64,000 nucleotides of DNA, taken from Solimicrobium silvestre. GTDB taxonomy: Bacteria > Pseudomonadota > Gammaproteobacteria > Burkholderiales > Burkholderiaceae_D. Below are positions 43,807-53,370 of this stretch, piece by piece. Position 1 is the first letter of the stretch; each line of letters begins with the position of its first letter. Location of the stretch: assembly GCF_002976435.1 (NCBI RefSeq), contig NZ_PUGF01000007.1, positions 146,619-210,618 on the forward strand, written 5' to 3'. The notes below the pieces were generated by a model. The model made no database searches, was not told where the DNA came from, and saw nothing but the letters and a program-made list of their open reading frames with translations. A program made the translations under genes and the position numbers.

Positions 43807-46605
43807 ATGTCACTCAATAGAATTGTGCAAACAAGTGCAAAAGTGCTTCCCGTTGCCTTGCTTTTGATCTTCGGCCTAACCGCATGCAATAAATTTAGAA
43901 GCGCTGAAAAGTTCATTGCAGATGCCAAAAGCTATGAGCAGAAAGGAGATCACAAGGCAGCCGTAATCCAGCTTAAAAATGCGCTGCAAAAAGACCCTAA
44001 TAATTCTAGCGCTCGCCTCCTGCTCGGAACCATCTATATCGAAACAGGCGAAGCCGCTTCGGCTGAGAATGAACTCCGTAAAGCAGCCAGCCTGGGAGTG
44101 AAGAAAGACCAGGTACTGCCACTGCTGGCAAAGTCTTTATTATTGCAGAGCCAATTCAAGAAAGTATTGAGCGAAACCGACCAGGCGACCAATCTCAACG
44201 CCGATCCAGACATGCTAACTATGCGCGGCAACGCCTTACTAGGGTTGAGACAATATAGTGAAGCCAAGGATGCTTATGAACTAGCACTCAAGGCACAAGC
44301 CGACTACCCAGCTGCACTGATCGGACTTTCTAAGCAAGCCTATTTCGAGAAAGACATTGCAGGGGCGAACAAGTATGCCGACCTTGCTACCAGCAAGAAC
44401 TCCAAAAGCATCGAAGCCTGGATATTCAAGGGTGACTTATTGCGCATGCAAAGCCAACCGGATTTGGCGCTGTTAGCCTATGGGGAAGCATTGAAACTGC
44501 AAGCAGACAATTCAACGGCGTTAATCGAAAAAGCCAATGTAGAAATCAGCATGAAGAAATTTGCTGAAGCGCAGGCCGATATTCTGGCGGCAAAGAAAGC
44601 CAACCCAGGGAATCTGGTCGCCATCTACACCCAAGCACTGCTCGATTTCAGCCAGGGCAAAAATAAAGAGGCGCTTGAATCTCTTCAACAAGTACAAAAA
44701 AGTGCGCCTAAGTACATGCCGGCAATCTTATTGACGGGCGCTGTGCAGTTCGCACTAGGATCAACCAAACAATCCGAAGTCTACTTACAAAAATACCTGG
44801 AAGGAAACCCAGGCAGTGTGTATGCACAAAAAATGCTGGCCGCCAGCCAGCTCAAAAACGGACAAGCGGATAAAGCCCTGGAAACCCTGGATGCAACGTT
44901 AAAAGACGACAGCATTCAAGACAATCAATTATTTGCCATTGCAGGTGACGCGGCAACCCGTACTAGAAATTACACCAAGGCAAACGAATACTTCGAAAAA
45001 GCGATCGCTTTAGCTCCGGAAAATGCCAATTACCACTCCGCACTGGCCGTCAGCAAACTCAGCATGGGCGACAACGACAGAGCTATTTCCGAGCTGGAAA
45101 CAGCCACAACATTAAACAACAAGTCCTCATCCTCCTCCAAATCTGGCGTGCTGTTAGTCATGACTTATATGCACCTGCAAGATTTTGACAAGGCGCTAAC
45201 TACGATTAAGGCGCTAGAAAAAGATCAGCCTGAAAACCCCATGCTGAAAAACCTGACAGGCGGCATTTATTTGAATAAAAATGACAAGGCGAATGCGAGA
45301 GCAAATTTTGAAAAAGCGCTAGCGTTGCAACCTACTTACTTTCCAGCAAGTTTCAACCTTGCCAGCATGGATATCCGGGAAAAAAAATTTGATGAGGCAA
45401 AAAAAAGAATTATGTCCATGCTGAGTAAAGACAACAAAAATCTTCAGGTAAATCTCGCACTAGCCGGTTTAGCGCAACTACAAGGCAACAAAGAGGAAAC
45501 AAAAAAGTGGCTGGAAAAGGCGCATGAAGAACATCCAGAATCTCTACAGGCGGCCCAGATACTCATTACATACTATCTAGGTACACAAGATAAGCAAAAA
45601 GCACTGACAATGGCCAAGAATTTACAAACGTCAAATCCTGAGAACCGGGGATATCTTAATTTGCTGGCTCAAACCCAAGAAATGGCCGATGACAAACAGG
45701 GTGCAGTAGCAAGTTTCACGATGCTTGCGGCATTACGGCCCAATTCGCCTGATGAGCAATTCCGCGTGGCAGTTGCATACATCTCCATAGGCAAAGAAAC
45801 TGAAGCAATTGACGCACTGAAAAAAACCCTTAGATTAGATCCAAAGTTCCTCAAAGCACAAATCGCTATGGCAGGTATTCAAACTAAACATGGCGATTTT
45901 GAGCTAGCTTTACAATTCGCTCAGCAAGTACAGAAACAAAGTCCAAAAGGACCAGAAGGTTACGTGATGGAGGGCGACATTCTCATGGCCAAGAAAAAGC
46001 CTGAGCTTGCAGTAAAAGCATATGAAACTGCGTACAACCTGAGCAAACACGGCCCAATGCTGGTTAAACTGCACTATGCGCTGGTTCAAAATGGAAAAGA
46101 TAAAGAAGCCGATGCAAAAGTATTACAGTGGCTGAAAGACAACCCCACTGACCTCAGTACACGACTGTATTTGGCAATATATTGGCTCGGTTCACAGAAA
46201 AGCAAATTACCCGCCATTGAACAATTTCAGATTATCTTAAAGAACGATCCGAATAATTTGGTCGCGCTAAATAATCTGGCTTGGGCATACGACCAGGAAA
46301 AAAATCCGCAGGCATTGCAGTACGCAGAAAAATCGTATCAAATCGCGGCGGGTAACCCTCAAATTCTGGATACCTATGGCTGGATACTGGTAGAAAAAGG
46401 CGAAGTCGCACGCGGCCTGCCGATGTTACAGCAAGCCGCCAAAATAATTCCTGCTGAGAGCGAAGTGCGATATCACCTGGCATTTGCACTAGCCAAATCA
46501 GGGGAAAAAGATAAGGCCAGAAAGGAACTGGAACAAATTACAGCTGGCAAAGACTTCCCGAATATGAAAGAAGCCAAGAGCTTATTGGTGCAGATGTCCT
46601 TGTAA
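43807..46605 (+). CDS. prsT: XrtA/PEP-CTERM system TPR-repeat lipoprotein PrsT
   Basis: A 932-residue lipoprotein. The lipobox GLTACN is at about residue 27. The rest is a long array of about twenty 34-residue TPR repeats (AEKFIADAKSYEQKGDHKAAVIQL, ANYHSALAVSKLSMGDNDRA and others). It matches the size and domain plan of the PEP-CTERM-locus TPR protein. It probably acts in the periplasm as scaffold for polysaccharide secretion or assembly, attached to a membrane. GGGG with AAAAAT precedes the ATG. Ten G residues follow the stop codon. Confidence 0.88.
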   Translation: MSLNRIVQTSAKVLPVALLLIFGLTACNKFRSAEKFIADAKSYEQKGDHKAAVIQLKNALQKDPNNSSARLLLGTIYIETGEAASAENELRKAASLGVKKDQVLPLLAKSLLLQSQFKKVLSETDQATNLNADPDMLTMRGNALLGLRQYSEAKDAYELALKAQADYPAALIGLSKQAYFEKDIAGANKYADLATSKNSKSIEAWIFKGDLLRMQSQPDLALLAYGEALKLQADNSTALIEKANVEISMKKFAEAQADILAAKKANPGNLVAIYTQALLDFSQGKNKEALESLQQVQKSAPKYMPAILLTGAVQFALGSTKQSEVYLQKYLEGNPGSVYAQKMLAASQLKNGQADKALETLDATLKDDSIQDNQLFAIAGDAATRTRNYTKANEYFEKAIALAPENANYHSALAVSKLSMGDNDRAISELETATTLNNKSSSSSKSGVLLVMTYMHLQDFDKALTTIKALEKDQPENPMLKNLTGGIYLNKNDKANARANFEKALALQPTYFPASFNLASMDIREKKFDEAKKRIMSMLSKDNKNLQVNLALAGLAQLQGNKEETKKWLEKAHEEHPESLQAAQILITYYLGTQDKQKALTMAKNLQTSNPENRGYLNLLAQTQEMADDKQGAVASFTMLAALRPNSPDEQFRVAVAYISIGKETEAIDALKKTLRLDPKFLKAQIAMAGIQTKHGDFELALQFAQQVQKQSPKGPEGYVMEGDILMAKKKPELAVKAYETAYNLSKHGPMLVKLHYALVQNGKDKEADAKVLQWLKDNPTDLSTRLYLAIYWLGSQKSKLPAIEQFQIILKNDPNNLVALNNLAWAYDQEKNPQALQYAEKSYQIAAGNPQILDTYGWILVEKGEVARGLPMLQQAAKIIPAESEVRYHLAFALAKSGEKDKARKELEQITAGKDFPNMKEAKSLLVQMSL

Positions 46606-46733
46606 ATGGGGGGGGGGTGATAGCTAATAAGATTTATATAAAATAATCTGATTGGGTACCATCCTCATAGAGAATTAAAATAGCTCAAGCAAGAAGTTAT
46701 AGGTTCAACACGTGGCATCACGACCTTACACAT

Positions 46734-46893
46734 CGTCACTCTTGCGTAGGCGGGAACCTAGTTGCACGCGAGTGCTGGCAATGATAATGAAGGCTTCAGA
46801 TACTTATTCCATCACCAAATCATCAACAATCGCATTGTTTATTTAACGATTTACCGCATCAATCCTGGACTCCCGCCTACGCGGGAGTGACGG
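46734..46893. repeat. Inverted pair of dRS3-like palindromic repeats
   Basis: The copy at 46867-46893 (GGACTCCCGCCTACGCGGGA, then GTGACGG) is itself a palindrome. An inverted copy lies at 46734-46758. The two could pair into a long hairpin. A third relative is at 19406-19431. The rest of 46606-46979 holds no gene. Confidence 0.6.
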
Positions 46894-46916
46894 TTTCTGA
46901 AGATAGTAATTAATCA

Positions 46917-46949
46917 AAAAATAAAGGCCTCAACGAGGCCTTTATTTTT
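46917..46949. terminator. Bidirectional terminator between prsT and the EPS export gene
   Basis: AAAAATAAAGGCCTC and its exact complement form a 15-bp stem around AAC. A-runs and T-runs flank it on both sides. It sits between the convergent prsT gene (plus) and the export gene (minus). Confidence 0.85.
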
Positions 46950-46979
46950 ATCTCAATTTACTACGACACAAATAACGAC

Positions 46980-47612
46980 TTAGAAGAAGCTTTGCGGGAT
47001 AACCAATATATCACCTGGAAGCACTGGCATATTTGCTGAAATATCACCATCTTTAAGTAAGTCATTTAAGCGCACACTCAATTTTTGCTGCTTGCCATCA
47101 ACAGTACGCACAATGCTCGCCTTATTACCTGCTGCAAAATCGGTCATACCGCCGACAGCAATCAATACATCCATCAGCGACATACCCTGACGATAGGCCA
47201 ACGCTTGTGGCTTGGCAGCTTGCCCTATTACGCGTATCTGTTCTGCATAGGGCCCGCTAAACATGGTCACAATCACCGTCACGACCGGTTGCTGAATAAA
47301 TTTGGCCAGGGCCTTTTCGATGTCGCGTGCCAGCTGCGAAGGAGTCTTGCCATTAGCGACAATATCTTCAACCAGTGGAGTTGTAATTTTACCGTCTGGA
47401 CGTACAGGCACGACCATCGACACCTCTGGGTTGCGCCAGACAATTACGTTGACCGTATCGCCGGCACCTATCAGGTAATCATTATTTGATGCCTGTACAT
47501 CAGTACTACCCGGGGGATTCACGTTCGTAGCACATCCGCCGAGGCAGATGATGCAGACAGCCAATGATAGGCAGGCAAGCCAGTTCAGCGTATTTAGACG
47601 TAGCGTATTCAC
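46980..47612 (-). CDS. Wza-like polysaccharide export lipoprotein of the XrtA system
   Basis: A 210-residue outer-membrane export protein. The lipobox is LGGCATN (about residue 25). The Poly_export domain includes DYLIGAGDTVNVIVW and VRPDGKITTPLVEDI, and a SLBB-like domain includes IRVIGQAAKPQAL and GGMTDFAAG, ending LPGDILVIPQSFF. It should form the channel that moves the polysaccharide across the outer membrane. GTG start with AGGGAA upstream. It stands on the minus strand, opposite to all other core EPS genes, and is divergent from the chain-length gene. Confidence 0.92.
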   Translation of the reverse strand: MNTLRLNTLNWLACLSLAVCIICLGGCATNVNPPGSTDVQASNNDYLIGAGDTVNVIVWRNPEVSMVVPVRPDGKITTPLVEDIVANGKTPSQLARDIEKALAKFIQQPVVTVIVTMFSGPYAEQIRVIGQAAKPQALAYRQGMSLMDVLIAVGGMTDFAAGNKASIVRTVDGKQQKLSVRLNDLLKDGDISANMPVLPGDILVIPQSFF

Positions 47613-48108
47613 TTGAATTCCCTATTCGCGATGAGATCGGGCGCAGGACAAATTGACAACCTGTCTTACACTCAATTTAAGTTAACAAGAAGAAATAAAG
47701 TTACCACCAACTAGATGAAATGCAACGATGCACTAACAAAAACTAACACTCATCAACTATAAATATTTTTAGGCGAAAACAATTCATAAATCAATGTTTC
47801 CAGACTGGATTAAGATATGCTAATGTGAAACACACTATGCTACAGCCTCGATTTTTTTTCACCCAAATTCAGTAATTCGTTGATAATTTACAACAAATTA
47901 ACTTACATTGTTTTACAGCAGCCATCATAATTTTACGAATCAATTTTGTTTTATACATATGGTAAAACCAAGCTAGAGCTACGTTTTTTTTGTTTTTCTG
48001 CATCAATGAAATGTTATTAATATCTGAATAAAACATTCAACTATCTCAAATAAACTGGTAAGTTATGCGTTGTATTTAACGCTGTTCATACACATGGGAG
48101 TTTGTCGC

Positions 48109-49635
48109 ATGGGGGATCAGGTAAAACAACTACAGTCTCTATTCAGGGGCGGTTGGAAGTATCGCTGGTATGCAGTAAGTATCGCGTGGCTAATTTCAGT
48201 CATCGGCTTTGTCGTCATTTACAAATTGCCAGACAACTACCAGTCGTCAGCCAGGGTTTTTGTCGACACGCAGAGTATATTAAAGCCGCTGCTTTCCGGG
48301 ATGACCAGTGTTCCCAATGTGGAACAACAAGTTTCCATCATGAGCCGCACTCTGTTGAGTCGCCCTAATATTGAGCGCGTCATGCGCATGGTTGATCTGG
48401 ACTTAACCACCAACAATGGCAAAGACCGCGAAAAATTAATAGATACGTTAGTCTCGTCCATCAAAATTAGCAGCACCACACAAAACGATATCTACAGCAT
48501 TACCTATAACGACGAAAGTCCCAAGGTCGCCAAGGATGTAGTCCAATCACTATTGACCATCTTTGTTGAAGGTAGTCTCGGCGACGAAAGACAGGATTCC
48601 GAAAAGGCTATTCTGTTTATCGATAATCAAATCAAAATTTACGAAGAAAAACTGGCAGCGGCAGAGAATGCCCTCAAAGAATTTAAGCTTAAAAATATCG
48701 GACTGCTACCTCGCCAAGGTACGGATTCCGGCAGCAAGTTAATGGATATCACCGAAAACCTGAATCAATCCAGACTGGAATTGGCTGAAGCTGAACAAGG
48801 GCGAGACGCGATCAAGAAACAAATCGCCAGCATAGAATTACCACCAAAAACCGATGAGACACCGGTAGCGGTACCTAATCCAGAAATAGATGATCGCATT
48901 CAGTCAGTAACCAAAAACCTTGACTCCTTACGCTTGCAATTTACTGAAGAACATCCCGACATCATCTCGTCCAAGCGCTTGCTGGCTCAGTTACAAGCTC
49001 GCAAACAAGAAGAAGCAAAAATGAAGAAGCCAGAAGCGGCTAATCTTTCAGCTAACCCCTTGTTCCAGCAATTAAAAGTATCTTTAGCGGCCGCCGAAGC
49101 CAAGGTGGCTTCCATGCACGCAAGGGTTGAAGAATATTCCTCGCGCAGCGCGCGGCTTAAAGCATTAACGGTTGCCGGTCCAGAAGTTGAATCGCAATTA
49201 GCCCAGCTTAATCGCGACTACCTGATCAACAAAGAAAATTATGAAAAACTCGTTGCCAGCAGAGAGTCGGCAAAAATTTCCAGCGACTTGAGCGCAACGA
49301 CCCAGATGATGACGTTCCGGGTTATTGATCCTCCAACGGCGCCGCTATCACCGGTTGGGCCAAATCGCTTGAAATTATTTTCTATTATTTTCGTCGCGGC
49401 ATTAATACTAGGCGTACTAGGGTCTGTATTGATGAGCAAAATCAGGCCAACTTTCCTCACTCAATTTGATTTAGTCGAAGCTACTGGTTTAACCATTCTT
49501 GGATCTGTTTCAATGAATTGGACCGAGCTTGAAAAGGTCAGGCGCAAGCGCAGTATGTATGCATTTGTGCTCTCTTTCTTTGTGCTTCTGGTGTTTTACT
49601 CTGCAATGATGACCACGATCTACATCAGCACTTAG
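48109..49635 (+). CDS. XrtA-system polysaccharide chain-length determinant
   Basis: A 508-residue Wzz/EpsF-type inner-membrane protein. The start ATG at 48109 follows GGGAG, better than the in-frame TTG at 48070. The N-terminal helix is about 20-42. A large periplasmic region has coiled coils (about 160-390). The Pro-rich PPTAPLSPVGPNRLK leads to a C-terminal helix, and a final helix ends the protein. It sets EPS chain length with the adjacent tyrosine kinase. It is the first gene of the plus-strand core operon. 47613-48108 is a 496-bp AT-rich divergent upstream region with no gene. Confidence 0.9.
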   Translation: MGDQVKQLQSLFRGGWKYRWYAVSIAWLISVIGFVVIYKLPDNYQSSARVFVDTQSILKPLLSGMTSVPNVEQQVSIMSRTLLSRPNIERVMRMVDLDLTTNNGKDREKLIDTLVSSIKISSTTQNDIYSITYNDESPKVAKDVVQSLLTIFVEGSLGDERQDSEKAILFIDNQIKIYEEKLAAAENALKEFKLKNIGLLPRQGTDSGSKLMDITENLNQSRLELAEAEQGRDAIKKQIASIELPPKTDETPVAVPNPEIDDRIQSVTKNLDSLRLQFTEEHPDIISSKRLLAQLQARKQEEAKMKKPEAANLSANPLFQQLKVSLAAAEAKVASMHARVEEYSSRSARLKALTVAGPEVESQLAQLNRDYLINKENYEKLVASRESAKISSDLSATTQMMTFRVIDPPTAPLSPVGPNRLKLFSIIFVAALILGVLGSVLMSKIRPTFLTQFDLVEATGLTILGSVSMNWTELEKVRRKRSMYAFVLSFFVLLVFYSAMMTTIYIST

Positions 49636-49715
49636 TGGTTACTTAATGGCACGACTCAGGGAAATGCAATTTAGCTTTATTTACGTCGGAAATTTAAACG
49701 GAATTTGGAGTTAGC

Positions 49716-50639
49716 GTGAGCATAATTGAAAAAGCGATTAATAGACTTGATCATGGCAAAGCAGTAGCACCGGATACTGTCCAGCTTGAACCAAAGCACC
49801 TAGCCGAACCAGAGAAAGAACCGACACCAGCAGTAACAACAACGACTATTCCTGAAGCAGCAGCGCCCTCGCAAGTTCACTTTTTAGGGGGGAAACGCAC
49901 CTCAAGAATGATTGAGATAGATCTGGCTCAATTACATCAGCTTGGCATGGTCACGCCCGATGCCGAACGTAGTGTGATTGCTGAAGAGTTTCGCCGGATT
50001 AAACGCCCGTTGATTGAAAAAACATTTAATGCCAACGCTGCCGCACTGAAACACGGCAATCTGATCATGGTCGCCAGCTCCCTGCCCGGCGAAGGAAAAA
50101 CGTTCTGCGCGGTAAACCTTGCAATTAGTATCGCGATGGAATTAGATCACACCGTTTTGTTAGTTGATGCCGACGTGGCTCGCCCTTCCGTGCCGCGCTA
50201 TTTGAGTGTTGTTCAGAACCAGGATGCCAGCACTATCGGCTTGATGGACGTATTACTAGATGACAAACTCGATCTCGCTGATGCGATGTTAAGAACTAAC
50301 ATCGATACGTTAACCATACTAAGAGCCGGACGTAGTCACAAACGCGCTACCGAGTTGCTAGCCAGCCAGGCGATGAGCCGATTGTTAGATGAAATTTCCA
50401 GCCGTTATCCTGAACGTATCGTTATTTTTGATTCCCCGCCCTTACTGTTAAGTACTGAGGCCAGAGTACTTGCCAGCCAAATGGGGCAAATTGTGCTGGT
50501 GGTCGAAGCGGAGTCGACCACACAATACGCAGTCAAAGAAGTATTACGTCAATTGCAGTCGCAAAAAAATATAACATTGCTCTTTAACAAAGTTAAAGCT
50601 TTTGCAGGCGAGGAATACTATGGTAGCTATTATGGCTAA
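49716..50639 (+). CDS. XrtA-associated tyrosine autokinase (CpsD/CapB-like)
   Basis: A 307-residue BY-kinase. The Walker A motif ASSLPGEGKT is near residue 125, Walker A' VLLVDADVARPS follows, and Walker B is IVIFDSPPLL. The C-terminus is tyrosine-rich (GEEYYGSYYG), the usual autophosphorylation tail. It works with the chain-length protein encoded 80 bp upstream. GTG start with TTGGAG upstream. The gene overlaps the next one by 20 bp, in another frame. Confidence 0.9.
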   Translation: MSIIEKAINRLDHGKAVAPDTVQLEPKHLAEPEKEPTPAVTTTTIPEAAAPSQVHFLGGKRTSRMIEIDLAQLHQLGMVTPDAERSVIAEEFRRIKRPLIEKTFNANAAALKHGNLIMVASSLPGEGKTFCAVNLAISIAMELDHTVLLVDADVARPSVPRYLSVVQNQDASTIGLMDVLLDDKLDLADAMLRTNIDTLTILRAGRSHKRATELLASQAMSRLLDEISSRYPERIVIFDSPPLLLSTEARVLASQMGQIVLVVEAESTTQYAVKEVLRQLQSQKNITLLFNKVKAFAGEEYYGSYYG

Positions 50640-52359
50640 ACAGTCGATGGGCAAAAAGAGTCGCTTGTATACCTTATTGGCTGCGGCTTTTGTCGCACCT
50701 CTATCGCTAGGATTGCCGAGTTTTGCGCAAACTAATCCGCAAACTGGTGGAGGAACAACTAACGGGACACCTGCCGCGACAGTTAATGGGCAAGCTAATG
50801 GCGGAACAACTAGCGGGACAACAGCAGCGAATGCGCAGGCAAATGAGGAGACATCTAACGGGGCAAGTACGCCGACAGTTAATGCGCAAGCAAGAGGCTG
50901 GACCATTACACCGTCAGTTAATTTATCCGAAACCTATACGGACAATGTCAAGTTACAGCCCGCAGGCCAGGCAACCAGCGCATTCATTACAGAAGTTGCG
51001 CCGGGAATCGACATAACAGCGGCCACCCGGCGGTTAAAACTGGACTTGGATTACGCAGTACAAAATTTGCATTACTCTGGCGATGATCTGGGCAACGAAC
51101 GCACCAATCAACAACTGAATGCCAAGTCCAAACTAGACCTGATTGATAACTTTTTTTATATCGACGGCACCGCCAACATCAGTCAACAAAACCAAACGCC
51201 ATTCGGACCGGATACTACCAATAATTTAAACCTGTCGGATAACCGGGTAACCATCAGAACGTACAGCCTCTCCCCCTATTTGCATGAGACGTTTCAGCAG
51301 ACGGCCACCGGTGAGCTGCGTTACTCGCGTGACTCGGTTGCTACCAGTCTAAGTGGCCTGACAAACAGCACGGCCGATACAATTCAAGCATCGCTAAAAA
51401 GCGGCAGTGCTTTCAAAGCCTTCAATTGGGACTTCGAGAGCAGCGATCAAAAGATTCATTACACCGATGAATCCGACATTGAGATGCAGAGCAACATACT
51501 TAATTTTGGCTATCATTTTTCGTCCCAGTTTGAATTGACTGGTGACGCAGGGTATGAAAAAAACAACTATGTTGCACTGAACAGTGAGGCACCTGCGGGA
51601 ACAACATGGTCAGGTGGCTTTGCATGGACGCCGTCGGACAGAACCAATGTTGCTGCCAGCGTAGGCAAACACTATTACGGCAATTCCTATATGTTTTCGC
51701 TAAACCAGCGTACTCGCGCTACGGTCTGGACCTTGGGCTACAACGAAAGTATTACCACAACACGCTCCCAGTATTTGCTTCCTGTCACCACGAATACCTC
51801 TGCTTTACTCAACTCACTGTGGCAGGCTAGCATACCTGACGCGGCTCAGAGGCAGCAGGCTGTTAATGCATTTATTCAAGAGAATGGCCTACCAAGCGCA
51901 CTGAATTCTTCGGTCAACACGCTAGCGAATCAAGTATTCTTGCAAAAAAGTTTGTTAGGATCGGTTGCGATTACCGGCGCCCAAAATACTGTGATGCTTA
52001 ATCTATTCAATATCCAGCGCGATGCGCAATCAGTGAGCATCGTTGACGATACCGGCTTACTTGGCAACACGAATCAGGCATTGCTGAACAACACGCGACA
52101 AACTGGTGCTAACGCATTATGGAGCGTCAAATTCGGCCCACGGACTGATGCCAGCATCATGACAGGCTACACAAGAGCCGTATCGAACAGTACGGGAATT
52201 ACTTACAACAACAAGTCAACAACGCTCACGTTTAGCCATCAATTACAACCAAAGCTGAAAGCCATGCTGGAACTCATGCGACTACAAAATGATTCCAATG
52301 TGAGCACCGGCGATTTTAAGGAAAATGCCATTTCGGTTTTCCTCCTACTCGGCTTTTGA
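50620..52359 (+). CDS. XrtA-associated outer-membrane beta-barrel protein
   Basis: A 579-residue protein. The start ATG at 50620 follows GAGGA and overlaps the kinase gene. The signal peptide (about 1-33, ending FAQ) is followed by three imperfect ~16-residue Gly/Thr/Asn repeats (GGTTNGTPAATVNGQAN and two relatives). The rest is a beta-barrel (TPSVNLSETYTDNVKL, then alternating hydrophobic strands, ending AISVFLLLGF with C-terminal Phe). It matches the PEP-CTERM system outer-membrane protein family, whose role in EPS or protein export is not settled. Confidence 0.85.
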   Translation: MVAIMAKQSMGKKSRLYTLLAAAFVAPLSLGLPSFAQTNPQTGGGTTNGTPAATVNGQANGGTTSGTTAANAQANEETSNGASTPTVNAQARGWTITPSVNLSETYTDNVKLQPAGQATSAFITEVAPGIDITAATRRLKLDLDYAVQNLHYSGDDLGNERTNQQLNAKSKLDLIDNFFYIDGTANISQQNQTPFGPDTTNNLNLSDNRVTIRTYSLSPYLHETFQQTATGELRYSRDSVATSLSGLTNSTADTIQASLKSGSAFKAFNWDFESSDQKIHYTDESDIEMQSNILNFGYHFSSQFELTGDAGYEKNNYVALNSEAPAGTTWSGGFAWTPSDRTNVAASVGKHYYGNSYMFSLNQRTRATVWTLGYNESITTTRSQYLLPVTTNTSALLNSLWQASIPDAAQRQQAVNAFIQENGLPSALNSSVNTLANQVFLQKSLLGSVAITGAQNTVMLNLFNIQRDAQSVSIVDDTGLLGNTNQALLNNTRQTGANALWSVKFGPRTDASIMTGYTRAVSNSTGITYNNKSTTLTFSHQLQPKLKAMLELMRLQNDSNVSTGDFKENAISVFLLLGF

Positions 52360-52369
52360 TAGGTATTCG

Positions 52370-53368
52370 ATGTACGAAACATTTTATGGCTTTAATGCCA
52401 AACCATTCCAGCTAAAACCCGACCCACGCTTTTTCTTTGGCAGCAAGGGTCACAATCGTGCGATGGCCTATCTTGAATATGGGATATCGCAAGGTGAAGG
52501 TTTTATTGTCATAACCGGCGAAATTGGCGCGGGTAAAACCACGCTCATGCGTAACCTATTCTGCGAGTTAAAGTCGGAGAACATCGTCGCTGCGCAGATC
52601 GTCAATACCCATGTCGGCTCCGACGACATACTCAGACTAGTCGCCGCCGCTTTTGGGCTCGAATATGAAAACGCCACCAAAGCAACCTTGCTGCACCGCG
52701 TTGAGCAATTTCTTAAGCAATGCGACAGGCAGGGAAAACGTGCTTTGCTGGTCGTCGATGAAGCGCAAAACTTGACTCCGCGGGCAGTAGAAGAATTGCG
52801 TATGCTGTCCAATTTTTATACCGAAGACAAATCCCTGCTGCAAACGTTCTTGCTAGGCCAGCCGGAATTCAGACGTGTCTTGCTAAGCGAAGACATGGAA
52901 CAATTACTGCAAAGGGTGATTGCCAGCTACCACCTTGGCCCACTTGATATTGGAGAAACCCAATCGTATATCGAACACCGGCTACAAACAGTGGGCTGGA
53001 AAGGTAATCCAACCATCAGCACCGAAGCTTTTTCTGCAATTTATAGCTACACCGGCGGCATTCCAAGAAAGATCAATTCCTTGTGTGATCGTATGTTTCT
53101 GATGGGTTACATCGAAGAGTTGCAGGCTTTTGACGAATCCGAAGTCAATCAAGTCATTGCCGACATCAAACAAGAATTTAAACTACCGCCAGAAAAGGTT
53201 GAAATTCCCGTCAACTTAACTGCGCTAGGCTTGAAAGACTCCTACGCCTACTCTAACGCTGAAAATATGGATGACAGGATGGCCAGGATGGAGCGATCAA
53301 TTAGTTCCGTTATTGACGCCTTGAAGAAAATGTTGCCGTCTTCAAAGATGAATAACTCCCCCGACTAG
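52370..53368 (+). CDS. XrtA-associated ExeA-like AAA ATPase
   Basis: A 332-residue cytoplasmic ATPase. The N-terminus YETFYGFNAKPFQLKPDPRFFF is typical of ExeA/GspA-like proteins. Walker A is GEIGAGKTTL and Walker B is ALLVVDEAQNL. The C-terminus holds a short coiled segment. Its start is ATG at 52370 after GATAGG. Each PEP-CTERM locus carries one such ATPase. Its job in secretion is inferred. It is 10 bp after the barrel protein and 2 bp before the deacetylase. Confidence 0.88.
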   Translation: MYETFYGFNAKPFQLKPDPRFFFGSKGHNRAMAYLEYGISQGEGFIVITGEIGAGKTTLMRNLFCELKSENIVAAQIVNTHVGSDDILRLVAAAFGLEYENATKATLLHRVEQFLKQCDRQGKRALLVVDEAQNLTPRAVEELRMLSNFYTEDKSLLQTFLLGQPEFRRVLLSEDMEQLLQRVIASYHLGPLDIGETQSYIEHRLQTVGWKGNPTISTEAFSAIYSYTGGIPRKINSLCDRMFLMGYIEELQAFDESEVNQVIADIKQEFKLPPEKVEIPVNLTALGLKDSYAYSNAENMDDRMARMERSISSVIDALKKMLPSSKMNNSPD

Positions 53369-53370
53369 GT

